Positions 56,362 to 64,000 of a stretch of DNA of 64,000 bases are shown in pieces. Location of the stretch: positions 1 through 64,000 of the forward strand of contig JAMXJH010000010.1 in the NCBI GenBank assembly GCA_026131555.1. Direction: 5' to 3'. The position numbers and the translations under genes were made by a program. The DNA is from Aerococcaceae bacterium NML190073. Lineage in GTDB: Bacteria > Bacillota > Bacilli > Lactobacillales > Aerococcaceae. Positions within the stretch are counted from its first letter, which is position 1. Each line of letters begins with the position of its first letter. Below the pieces are notes generated by a model that was not told the DNA's origin, did not search any database, and saw nothing but the letters and a program-made list of their open reading frames with translations.

Positions 56362-59300
56362 CTAATCTTCTCGGCGTTGAGCAGTAACCATTCCTAGACT
56401 CGCTAGAATAGCCAAAGCTGCTGCGCTGAATAGTGCATATTCAGCTTTTTCGCCGGTTTGTGGTAAGGTTGCTTCTTTATTACTTTGTGTTGTATTACTT
56501 GAGCTTGTAGCTTCTTTATTTGTAGTTGACTGAGTTTCTTTTGGTGTGTCTGGTTTTGGTTTCTCTTTTTGTGGGATGGATGTTGCGTCATACATATCTG
56601 AGTTTGCCAGTAACTCTTCAAGATTAGTATAGCCGTCTTGATCGTCATCGCCGTTCAAATCGAAGATAGGCTTTTCTTCAGCGGTAGGCGCGACTTTCGG
56701 TACTGCGCTTTGTGGCTTGATTTCTTCTTGGTTTGGTTGTTTCGGTGTATCCGGAGTTGGAACCTTCGGCGTATCCGGTTTTGGCTCTTTCGGTGTATCT
56801 GGAGTTGGAACCTTCGGCGTATCCGGTTTTGGCTCTTTCGGAGTATCCGGGGTTGGCACCTTTGGAGTGTCCGGTTTTGGCTCTTTCGGAGTATCCGGAG
56901 TTGGAACCTTCGGTGTGTCTGGTTTTGGTTGTTTCGGAGTATCCGGAGTTGGATTCTTCGGCGTGTCCGGCTTAGGTTTTTCCGGAGTATCCGGGATTGG
57001 ATTCTTCGGCGTGTCCGGCTTAGGTTCTTCCGGTACTTCCAATGATGCTAATGAGTCAACAACTTCGAGAGCTGCTTCAATCATTTCAGCACTTGCGTAT
57101 TTATTGTTGACAATATTGTTCACGATTAACCAATCTGTATTTGATACATCTGCTGCTTTAGTTGCGAAACGTTCTCGTAATTCTTGTTTATTATTGATTG
57201 GTTGATAAACACGAAGTTCTTTGACTGCTGTTTCGTTGCTACCTGCTTTGCGTTTCAAAATGGTAAATTTGAGGTAGCGCGCATTTTGATTCGGCAAGGA
57301 CAAGTTAATTTTGTCTAGAGTATTATCAGTTGTGTGATGAATATCCGTGAAGTTCTCCATGTCATCGGAAACTGAAAACTTGAATGAATCGGCGAAACGA
57401 TTTGAATCAAAGATCAACTCGATATTAGAGAAAGCAGTGTTTTCTTTCAAATCAACGATGAAATAATCATTGTCGCGGTTACTAGAATTCCAACGTCCTT
57501 CACTTGCAGAAATGTCACCATCCGTTACCTTGAATCGGTTATATGGACGAATGCCTTGATCGTAGAATAAGGAATTGTTGCGGAATGAATAAACCGGCTT
57601 ATGTAAGGCAACATTCAATTTATCCAAGTCATCGGTAGGAACTTCTTCATCACTACTTGTACGATTGTATACTTTGATATCCTTAATATACCCTTTGAAG
57701 CCATGTCCAATCATCTTGAATGGTAAGTTGAAGCTTGTTCGGAAATTACGATCGATTTTGCTAGAACTGTCAGTTTCATTTTGGTGTGCCAGAGTAGCCA
57801 CTTTTTGTCCATTGAGATATACAACTAATACTTGACGTGTTGCTGCAAAAGTTAACTTGTATTCTTGATTGGCTTCTAATACTGGCATAATATGTTGCGC
57901 ATAGAAGTAACGGTTCAACATGACGCCGTCAACAACGCTACCGTCTGCTTGGTTGCGTCCCTTTTTGTTCAGGTAAATGGCGCCGTCTTTGCTGAAGAGT
58001 AGGGTGCCGCTATTGCTGTCAGTCGGACGGATAGTCATTTCTAAAGTATATGGTAAACCAATGGTTTCTATGTCTGAAGCAAGGTAATTCTCACCGTTAA
58101 ACTTGAACCATTTTTCATTCTCGAGTTCTACGATTTCTACATTGCCTTCATTCGTAAATTGATGTCCGTTAGTACTCAAGTCGTGAATAATATTGTCTTT
58201 CGTATGTTTAGCGTCAATATGAACGAGGACTTCATTATTAGTTGCCAATGGCATGTAATTATTAGTTAATTTAGTGTCTTCGATGGCTTTCTGGTAATCG
58301 ATAAAGCTACGTTTGCTGTATGGATTCCAAGTTTTGAAACCAATCATCGCGAGAGATTTTTCAAGGCGGTGGTATAGGTCGCTTTCTTCAATTCCTTCAC
58401 GGTGTTCGTCGCCCCATAGAGCGCCTTTTGCTCCTAAAAGTAGTGGTTCGCCATGGAGCGCGGCGTGCTTTTTGTTGCGGTAGTTCAAATTAAACACGGT
58501 TGGATCCCAATGGTCGAAGACGTGTTGTTCGTTGATAATATCTTTGTGATTGCGTCCTGGTGTAACATATGTGAAAGGTTGAGGGACGTTGACAACACGG
58601 AATCCTTCTTTGATACGGTCCTCACTGATTGATTCATATTGAGCCCATTCGTCAAAAATAATATCTTTATCGACAGGTGTAGTGCCACCAAATTGTGATA
58701 AAGCTCCCCAAGTTCGTAAGGTTTTACCTTTTGACTTCGCAAGTGCATTGAGTTCGTTGAGATATTTGCGGAAACTTTCTATGTTGCCTTGTTTTTGCCA
58801 GTATTCGTCGACACCGAGGTGGATATGAGCGTATTTGAAAACGTCATTGTCCAAATAGTCGGAAATTAGTTCGCGAACGAAGCGTTTTGCGCGAGCGGTT
58901 TGGTCAGGCAACGTTTGTTCATTGATTGCCAATGCTTCTAAGTCTTGCGGGTGATGAATCGGTTGTCCTAGATAATCGATGTTATCGGGATTGTCCAGAG
59001 CATATAGAGTGTATGGTGCGGAGTGTCCCGGTGTATCGATTTCGGCAAGAATGTTCACGCCGGCTACATTGTTCAAATCTTGAAGTCGTTTGAATTCTTC
59101 TAAACTATACGCCGGATTCTTGTATACATCGCGATAGAAATCATATTCGCCTTCATAGCGGTCATGCTTGAATGGGCGCTTATTAAGAGAAGGGAATTTT
59201 TTGCTTTCTAAACGATGGGCTGCTTCGGTGATTTTCCATGCAGGGATATTGGCACGGCTACCATTCGGCCATTGGTTATCATTGAAATGCAAATGTAACT

Positions 59301-60837
59301 CATTGAGTTTGTACCATCGGAACAGCTTGCTAACGTCTTGCAAAAATTCCATCCGCATTGGAATTCGCGCTACGTCAAGCAACATACCACGAATTGCATA
59401 GTTTGGATAATCGCGATACACGCCATTTGTTAGGACGCGATCTTTTTGAAGCATTTGTGCTAATGTCACTGCCGCGTAGTTAAAGGCTTTCGCATCATGG
59501 GCGAAGATTTCGATTTTGTCGCCAATACGAATGAGGTAACCTTCATCTTTTAAGTCATATTCGTCTGTCAGATGGAAGAGAATTTTGGCATCCGCTTGCG
59601 TACCGTATGCTAATTCCAAGCCTAAGATATTTTTCAAGTCTTCGTTAAAGAGAGCCGCTTGGGCTTTGTGAAGGTCACTGATATAGATTTTGTCATTTGC
59701 TGTAAGGGCAGTTACGCCTTCACCAGCCAAAAATTCCTGGATATCTAAAGCCAGTTGCGGTTTCTGATTGGTGCCCGTAATGGTTTCATTATGTTTGGCT
59801 GCAACTTGGATTTTTTTATTGATTTTGCTATCAACGACAAGTTGAGATGTCTTTTTGTTGCGAGCTGCAACAAGTAAAGTAATTTCTTGGTCGTTTAAGC
59901 GGTAGTTTGCTAATTGACCATCATTGGCGACGACGTATCGATTAGCTGAACCGATAATTTCATAAGTATATGCGTCATCTTCTTGGATATTCGTCAGAAC
60001 GGCACGATTACCTTCAATTGCCAATTCTGCATCTCTAAGTTTAGCAATTGGGTCAATTGGTACTTTAATTTCTTCTAATAAGCGTCCTTTGACTTCAATA
60101 TCTTTTACTGAAACAGAATTCCCTGCGGCATGGTGATTCAATCGCTTAAAGGTAAAGCGCAAAAAGCGATCAACTTCGACAGCGTTTTCAAAACGGATGT
60201 TGTCAGTAGGGTTTTGAAGGGTGGCATTTGCTTGGAGCTCTGTACGCGTTGCGATATTTTTCCAGTTTGATTCACCATCTTCTGAACTTTCGACTGTATA
60301 TTCAGTTGCATATACTTTTCTATAAAAGTCAACTTTGATTGAGTCAATGCTTGCTCTTGCACCTAAATCTACTTGCAACCATTGTGGTGTGTGCTGTGCG
60401 TCCGGTTGATTATTGTCCTTCATTCTAGCCCCTGCATAGCGCGTGTTCGGGTCACCATCAAAAGCGTTAGAATGAACATTTGTAGTGTTTTCAGAACCGG
60501 ATGTAGCAGAAGGGCGGTTTAATGCCAAATTGGTGCTTTCTTGCTCTGAGTGATAAACTTCATCTTGGTCTTCACTATTTGTTTCAGTCAGTGGAGAGCT
60601 TGCCGACTCAAATTGAGTTTCAGGTTGTACATTCGTCGAATTGTCCGCTTGGGTAACAGGCAAGTCTTCCGATGCGGTAGCTTCACTGGAAAGCGGTGTT
60701 CCTTCAGTTGCGTGAGCAGAAGTTAATAATTGCGGCGATGCTAATAAGAATTGCCCGATTGCTACTGAACAGATACCGATGCTTAACTTGCGGATGGAAA
60801 AACGTGACTGTTTATCCAAAAAGTGGGAATGCTTCAT
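56362..60837 (-). CDS. LPXTG-anchored GH20 beta-N-acetylhexosaminidase (or lacto-N-biosidase)
   Basis: A 1491-residue surface glycosidase. The signal peptide carries the YSIRK-type motif FSIRKLSIG. In order: an F5/8C (CBM32-like) domain (about 103-252), the GH20b domain (about 400-460), one GH20 TIM barrel (about 475-830) with LHFNDNQW and catalytic D677-E678 in HLGVDEYW, a LamG-like domain (about 880-1060), a second F5/8C domain, twelve 8-residue PxPDTPKx units (1272-1367), a calcium-binding DLNGDDDQDGYTNLEE motif, and LPQTG (1458-1462). Pneumococcal StrH has two GH20 barrels; this has one. The VDEYW form also occurs in lacto-N-biosidases, so release of GlcNAc or of lacto-N-biose are both possible. 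SD AGGAGG precedes ATG 60837. Confidence 0.9.
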   Translation of the reverse strand: MKHSHFLDKQSRFSIRKLSIGICSVAIGQFLLASPQLLTSAHATEGTPLSSEATASEDLPVTQADNSTNVQPETQFESASSPLTETNSEDQDEVYHSEQESTNLALNRPSATSGSENTTNVHSNAFDGDPNTRYAGARMKDNNQPDAQHTPQWLQVDLGARASIDSIKVDFYRKVYATEYTVESSEDGESNWKNIATRTELQANATLQNPTDNIRFENAVEVDRFLRFTFKRLNHHAAGNSVSVKDIEVKGRLLEEIKVPIDPIAKLRDAELAIEGNRAVLTNIQEDDAYTYEIIGSANRYVVANDGQLANYRLNDQEITLLVAARNKKTSQLVVDSKINKKIQVAAKHNETITGTNQKPQLALDIQEFLAGEGVTALTANDKIYISDLHKAQAALFNEDLKNILGLELAYGTQADAKILFHLTDEYDLKDEGYLIRIGDKIEIFAHDAKAFNYAAVTLAQMLQKDRVLTNGVYRDYPNYAIRGMLLDVARIPMRMEFLQDVSKLFRWYKLNELHLHFNDNQWPNGSRANIPAWKITEAAHRLESKKFPSLNKRPFKHDRYEGEYDFYRDVYKNPAYSLEEFKRLQDLNNVAGVNILAEIDTPGHSAPYTLYALDNPDNIDYLGQPIHHPQDLEALAINEQTLPDQTARAKRFVRELISDYLDNDVFKYAHIHLGVDEYWQKQGNIESFRKYLNELNALAKSKGKTLRTWGALSQFGGTTPVDKDIIFDEWAQYESISEDRIKEGFRVVNVPQPFTYVTPGRNHKDIINEQHVFDHWDPTVFNLNYRNKKHAALHGEPLLLGAKGALWGDEHREGIEESDLYHRLEKSLAMIGFKTWNPYSKRSFIDYQKAIEDTKLTNNYMPLATNNEVLVHIDAKHTKDNIIHDLSTNGHQFTNEGNVEIVELENEKWFKFNGENYLASDIETIGLPYTLEMTIRPTDSNSGTLLFSKDGAIYLNKKGRNQADGSVVDGVMLNRYFYAQHIMPVLEANQEYKLTFAATRQVLVVYLNGQKVATLAHQNETDSSSKIDRNFRTSFNLPFKMIGHGFKGYIKDIKVYNRTSSDEEVPTDDLDKLNVALHKPVYSFRNNSLFYDQGIRPYNRFKVTDGDISASEGRWNSSNRDNDYFIVDLKENTAFSNIELIFDSNRFADSFKFSVSDDMENFTDIHHTTDNTLDKINLSLPNQNARYLKFTILKRKAGSNETAVKELRVYQPINNKQELRERFATKAADVSNTDWLIVNNIVNNKYASAEMIEAALEVVDSLASLEVPEEPKPDTPKNPIPDTPEKPKPDTPKNPTPDTPKQPKPDTPKVPTPDTPKEPKPDTPKVPTPDTPKEPKPDTPKVPTPDTPKEPKPDTPKVPTPDTPKQPNQEEIKPQSAVPKVAPTAEEKPIFDLNGDDDQDGYTNLEELLANSDMYDATSIPQKEKPKPDTPKETQSTTNKEATSSSNTTQSNKEATLPQTGEKAEYALFSAAALAILASLGMVTAQRRED
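56737..57024 (-). repeat. Tandem 24/48-bp repeat in the GH20 gene
   Basis: Twelve head-to-tail 24-bp units encode PxPDTPKx; alternate units (PKPDTPKV and PTPDTPKE) make a 48-bp higher-order repeat. The block is a proline-rich wall-spanning stalk and a likely site of length variation by slippage. Confidence 0.95.
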
Positions 60838-60889
60838 ATGTAATCCTCCTATTGTATATTATAAATGTAACATCTGTGTCGAGATTAAT

Positions 60890-60903
60890 TGAAAGCGGTT
60901 ACT
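60890..60903 (+). promoter_or_regulatory. cre-like site upstream of the GH20 gene
   Basis: TGAAAGCGGTTACT matches the cre consensus at 13 of 14 positions. It lies 53 bp upstream of the GH20 start, in the promoter region of the minus-strand gene. Confidence 0.65.
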
Positions 60904-60963
60904 TTTTCAATGAATTATCTTGCTCGAATCTTATATTTTTTGGTTATTTATAAAGGATTGAAT

Positions 60964-60996
60964 TAAAAAGAACCTGTCACTTTCGTTACAGGTTCA
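60964..60996 (-). terminator. Terminator of lepA
   Basis: GAACCTGT and ACAGGTTC pair around a ten-base loop, followed on the minus strand by five T. It separates lepA from the GH20 promoter. Confidence 0.9.
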
Positions 60997-61008
60997 AGAG
61001 TTTGTGTA

Positions 61009-62832
61009 TTATTCGTCATCCATTTGCAAGACTGCCATGAAAGCTTCTTGTGGGACTTCAACTGTACCGATTTGCTTCATGCGTTTCTTACCTTCTTTTT
61101 GTTTTTCAAGCAATTTTTTGCGGCGAGTAACGTCGCCCCCATATAGTTTAGCGGTAACGTCTTTGCGCAATGCTTTGATGTTGGTTCGAGCGAGAATCTT
61201 GTTGCCGATTGCGGCTTGAATAGGTACTTCAAACATCTGGCGTGGGATAATGCCTCTCAGTTTCTCAACGAGTTCACGTCCGCGACCATAAGCGAAATCT
61301 TTATGGACAATCATACTGAATGCATCGATGATATCGCCGTTGAGAAGGATGTCCATTTTGACTAAGTTAGAAGGCTTGTAGCCAATCATTTCGTAGTCGA
61401 GTGAGGCGTAACCTTTCGTGTTGGATTTGAGGCGGTCAAAGAAGTCGTAAATGATTTCCGACAGTGGCAATTCGTAAACAACGTTGACGCGGTATTCGTC
61501 TAAGTAATCCATGGTAATGAAGTTGCCACGCTTGCGCTGCCCAATGTCCATCACAGCACCAACATATTCGTTTGGTACCATGATAGATGCCTTGACGTAC
61601 GGCTCGAAAATTTGGTCAATGACGGTCTGGTCAGGCATTGCAGACGGATTGTCGACAATGAGTTCTTCGCCGTTCGTCTTCAATACTTTATAAATAACGG
61701 ACGGTGCGGTTGTAATCAAATTGATGTCAAATTCACGTTCCAATCGTTCTTGAATAACGTCCATGTGTAGTAAACCTAAGAAGCCTGTTCGGAAACCGAA
61801 GCCCAAAGCTTGAGAAGTTTCCGGCTCAAATTGTAGGGCAGCATCGTTAAGTTGGAGTTTTTCCAAGGCATCACGTAAATCATTGTAATCGTTAGACTCA
61901 ACCGGATACAAGCCGCAATATACCATTGGGTTCATCTTGCGATAACCATCGAGTGGGGCGTCAGCAGGATTAGTTGCTAATGTAATGGTATCGCCGACAC
62001 GTGTGTCTTGAATAGTTTTGATACTTGCTGTTAAGTAACCGACATCGCCGACCATTAAGTAATCACGTTGCAATGGTTTTGGCGAGAAGACACCGACTTC
62101 TACTACTTCAAATTCTTTGTTATTGCTCATTAGGCGAATTTTATCGCCGGGCTTAACAATCCCATTGACTACACGAATATTTAAGACAACACCGCGATAG
62201 CTATCATACATCGAGTCAAAAATCAACGCTTGTAACGGTGCTTCCAAATCTCCTGAAGGAGCCGGAACTTTCTCAACAATTTGTTCAAGGATTTCAGGGA
62301 CACCTAAGCCGATTTTGGCGCTGGCGTAAACGGCTTCGCTGGCGTCAATGCCGATAACGTCTTCAATTTCGACTTGCACACGTTCAGGGTCCGCGGCAGG
62401 CAGGTCAATTTTGTTAATGACAGGAAGAATTTCCAAGTCGTTATCTAATGCTAAATAGACATTGGCTAAAGTTTGTGCTTCAATACCTTGGGCTGCATCT
62501 ACTACAAGCAAAGCGCCCTCGCAAGCAGCCAAGGAACGCGATACTTCGTATGTGAAATCGACGTGTCCCGGTGTGTCAATCAAATGGAAAATATATTCTT
62601 CTCCGTCATTTGCTGTGTATGTTAATTCCACGGCATTCAACTTAATCGTAATCCCACGCTCGCGTTCCAAGTCCATCGAGTCTAATAATTGGTCTTGCAT
62701 GTCGCGATCGGCCACTGTTTCCGTTTGTTGTAGAATGCGATCGGCTAAAGTTGATTTACCATGGTCAATATGAGCAATAATTGAGAAGTTACGAATTTTC
62801 TCTTGACGTTTCTTTAATTCTTCTAAATTCAT
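61009..62832 (-). CDS. lepA: Elongation factor 4 (LepA)
   Basis: A 607-residue translational GTPase that acts on stalled or back-translocated ribosomes. G1 AHIDHGKST is at 20-28, then DTPGHVDF and INKID. The LepA-specific C-terminal domain includes [15 protein letters not shown] and ends with [17 protein letters not shown] start at ATG 62832, eight bases after SD AAAGGAAG; the in-frame ATG at 62853 lies before that SD. Monocistronic. Confidence 0.97.
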   Translation of the reverse strand: MNLEELKKRQEKIRNFSIIAHIDHGKSTLADRILQQTETVADRDMQDQLLDSMDLERERGITIKLNAVELTYTANDGEEYIFHLIDTPGHVDFTYEVSRSLAACEGALLVVDAAQGIEAQTLANVYLALDNDLEILPVINKIDLPAADPERVQVEIEDVIGIDASEAVYASAKIGLGVPEILEQIVEKVPAPSGDLEAPLQALIFDSMYDSYRGVVLNIRVVNGIVKPGDKIRLMSNNKEFEVVEVGVFSPKPLQRDYLMVGDVGYLTASIKTIQDTRVGDTITLATNPADAPLDGYRKMNPMVYCGLYPVESNDYNDLRDALEKLQLNDAALQFEPETSQALGFGFRTGFLGLLHMDVIQERLEREFDINLITTAPSVIYKVLKTNGEELIVDNPSAMPDQTVIDQIFEPYVKASIMVPNEYVGAVMDIGQRKRGNFITMDYLDEYRVNVVYELPLSEIIYDFFDRLKSNTKGYASLDYEMIGYKPSNLVKMDILLNGDIIDAFSMIVHKDFAYGRGRELVEKLRGIIPRQMFEVPIQAAIGNKILARTNIKALRKDVTAKLYGGDVTRRKKLLEKQKEGKKRMKQIGTVEVPQEAFMAVLQMDDE

Positions 62833-63092
62833 AGATTCACTTCCTTTATTCAAGCGTGATAGGCTTGTTTACAATACACCTTATCATATCAAAAAAAAAC
62901 ACCAAAAGGTAGAGGAAACCGCCAATTTTATCAAGAGTTGTACTACTTTTGCGGAAAGAATTTCAGAGAACAAGTTCAATATGAATCGTAAACTTTAGTT
63001 CGATGTGTGAATGTGTTAAACTGATACAGTGAGAAACAATCAACAGATTGAACATTTAAGATGAATTAAAGCTTAAGGATGTCGGATTAATC

Positions 63093-64000
63093 ATGAGCGG
63101 AAGTAAACAGAAACTAAAGGTAAGGGATTTATCGATGGAAAGAAAATTTAACTATTCAAGGATAATGAGTGCAGTGATAATCATTGCGATAACGCTCATC
63201 GTTTCATTACTCTACACGACGAATCCGTGGACGGATAGAGTTTGGCGCGGGGACTCCAGTATGTTTATTTATTTTGGAAAGGCAATGCGTGCCGGCAAAA
63301 AAATATATACGGATATTTTCGATCACAAGGGACCTGTTATTTTTGTGTTGAATTATTTGGGCACATTTCTGCCAGGGAGAGTAACAGGTGTATACTGGAT
63401 TGAGTTATCCGCTTTATTTAGCGGTATGGTAGGTATGTATCGTATTGCAAGATTCTATTTATCGCGGGTGAATGCGCTAGGCATTCTAGCTTTATATGCG
63501 CTGATGTTAAGTCGCTATTTGCAACACGGCAATTTAACAGAGGCCTATGCTTTGCCGTTCTGGATTTATAGTTTGTACTTATTTATCCGTCATTTTCAAC
63601 AAAAAAGACAAGTTACATTGACGGAGGCTGTAGGCGTGGGCGTAAGCGTTATGCTTGTGTTTCTATTGCGAGCCAATTTAATTCTGTCTTGGATTCCGAT
63701 AATTGTAACGATGCTGTTCGATTACATCAAGAAGAAAGATTGGTCAGCCATGCGAACTACAATCGGTGGTTTTACAATTGGTTTTGTTGGAGTAGGTGCA
63801 GTTTCTAGCATCGTTTTAATCGCTACCGGGGTTTGGGATGCGTTTATTTTCCAAGCGTTTACGTTCAACTTTACATATTTGGGACACACCAATGAGCAAA
63901 ACGTTCTTTCCAAATTTTTGTTAGAAATGATAAAAGATTACAGTCTGTTTATACTAATTGGTTTTATTGTCTTTTCTATGCTAAAGCGAGAGAAACGGTT
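63093..64000 (+). CDS. Polytopic GT-C-like membrane glycosyltransferase, 3' end outside window
   Basis: The frame from ATG 63093 stays open to the window edge (at least 302 residues). ATG 63135, in the same frame, has the better-placed SD (AAGGTAAGGG). After a first membrane segment (IIIAITLIVSLLY) comes RGDSSMFIYFGKAMRAGKKI and TDIFDHKGPVIFVLNYLG, the loop pattern of PMT/ArnT-like (GT39/DUF6056-type) enzymes in which the early Asp is catalytic. At least six more hydrophobic segments follow. Such enzymes use polyprenyl-phosphate sugars to modify wall polymers or proteins at the outer membrane face. The donor and acceptor are unknown. Confidence 0.75.
   Translation, partial: MSGSKQKLKVRDLSMERKFNYSRIMSAVIIIAITLIVSLLYTTNPWTDRVWRGDSSMFIYFGKAMRAGKKIYTDIFDHKGPVIFVLNYLGTFLPGRVTGVYWIELSALFSGMVGMYRIARFYLSRVNALGILALYALMLSRYLQHGNLTEAYALPFWIYSLYLFIRHFQQKRQVTLTEAVGVGVSVMLVFLLRANLILSWIPIIVTMLFDYIKKKDWSAMRTTIGGFTIGFVGVGAVSSIVLIATGVWDAFIFQAFTFNFTYLGHTNEQNVLSKFLLEMIKDYSLFILIGFIVFSMLKREKR

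Noticed and set aside
56737-57024. Repeat array considered as CRISPR
   Set aside because: Units are contiguous without spacers, in frame, and encode PxPDTPKx; no cas genes are near.
56638-57205. Long plus-strand frames rich in Ser/Gly/Phe opposite the GH20 gene
   Set aside because: They arise only because the 24-bp repeat array is open in several frames; no SD and the real gene is on the minus strand.

Overview
The window is 64 kb of a low-to-mid GC Gram-positive chromosome. Gene content and order fit Lactobacillales: hrcA-grpE-dnaK-dnaJ under CIRCE, rimP-nusA-ylxR-ylxQ-infB-rbfA, rnc-smc-HAD-ftsY, CcpA cre sites, and LPXTG/YSIRK surface proteins. The paired secreted LysM proteins and the host-glycan enzymes suggest an animal-associated coccus, perhaps of the Aerococcaceae/Carnobacteriaceae side. 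The genus cannot be fixed from sequence reading alone.

Layout. 1-370: tail of an rRNA operon (5S end, tRNA-Asn) and a separately promoted tRNA-Thr. 0.65-5.6 kb: ArsR regulator, oligoendopeptidase F, secreted LysM-3D protein, HAD phosphatase and an unknown protein. 5.6-6.4 kb: degraded, AT-rich, partly duplicated DNA with a pseudogene. 6.4-15.1 kb: rnc-smc-HAD-ftsY operon, split by a DpnII-type (GATC) restriction-modification island of two methyltransferases and one endonuclease. 15.2-24.2 kb: cell-wall sugar salvage locus. 24.5-30.6 kb: giant LysM-anchored M26-type zinc metalloprotease. 31-32.5 kb: LOG-family hydrolase and a protein with a HEAQH motif. 32.5-37.7 kb: rimP to rbfA. 37.8-42.8 kb: LPXTG GH2 beta-galactosidase. 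43.1-45.2 kb: orphan EIIC-like permease plus PanE. 45.2-48 kb: rpsO and pnp. 48-53 kb: heat-shock operon. 53.2-56.2 kb: DUF4430-like lipoprotein, HAD phosphatase, and a secreted protein with FMN-attachment-like motifs. 56.3-60.8 kb: LPXTG GH20 hexosaminidase (minus strand). 61-62.8 kb: lepA (minus strand). 63.1 kb to end: a polytopic GT-C-like membrane protein cut by the window edge.

How the parts connect. Three large extracellular enzymes (GH2, GH20, M26 protease) look suited to stripping host glycoproteins. The 15-24 kb locus recycles peptidoglycan sugars: an RpiR/MurR-type regulator, MurQ, AnmK, MupG (GH170 6-phospho-muramidase), a 6-phospho-glycosidase, a BadF-type sugar kinase and, unusually, a lactose/cellobiose-family PTS in place of the expected MurP. 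Two copies of a palindrome, GAAAT-WTW-ATTTC, precede murQ and the PTS IIB gene and are the best candidates for the regulator's operators. cre-like sites at the PTS, GH2 and GH20 genes tie carbohydrate use to CcpA.

The most interesting candidates are the Lac-family PTS/MupG/AnmK salvage locus, the GATC restriction island inside a housekeeping operon, and the LysM-anchored M26 protease whose LysM modules carry a conserved N-terminal cap shared with the LysM-3D protein.
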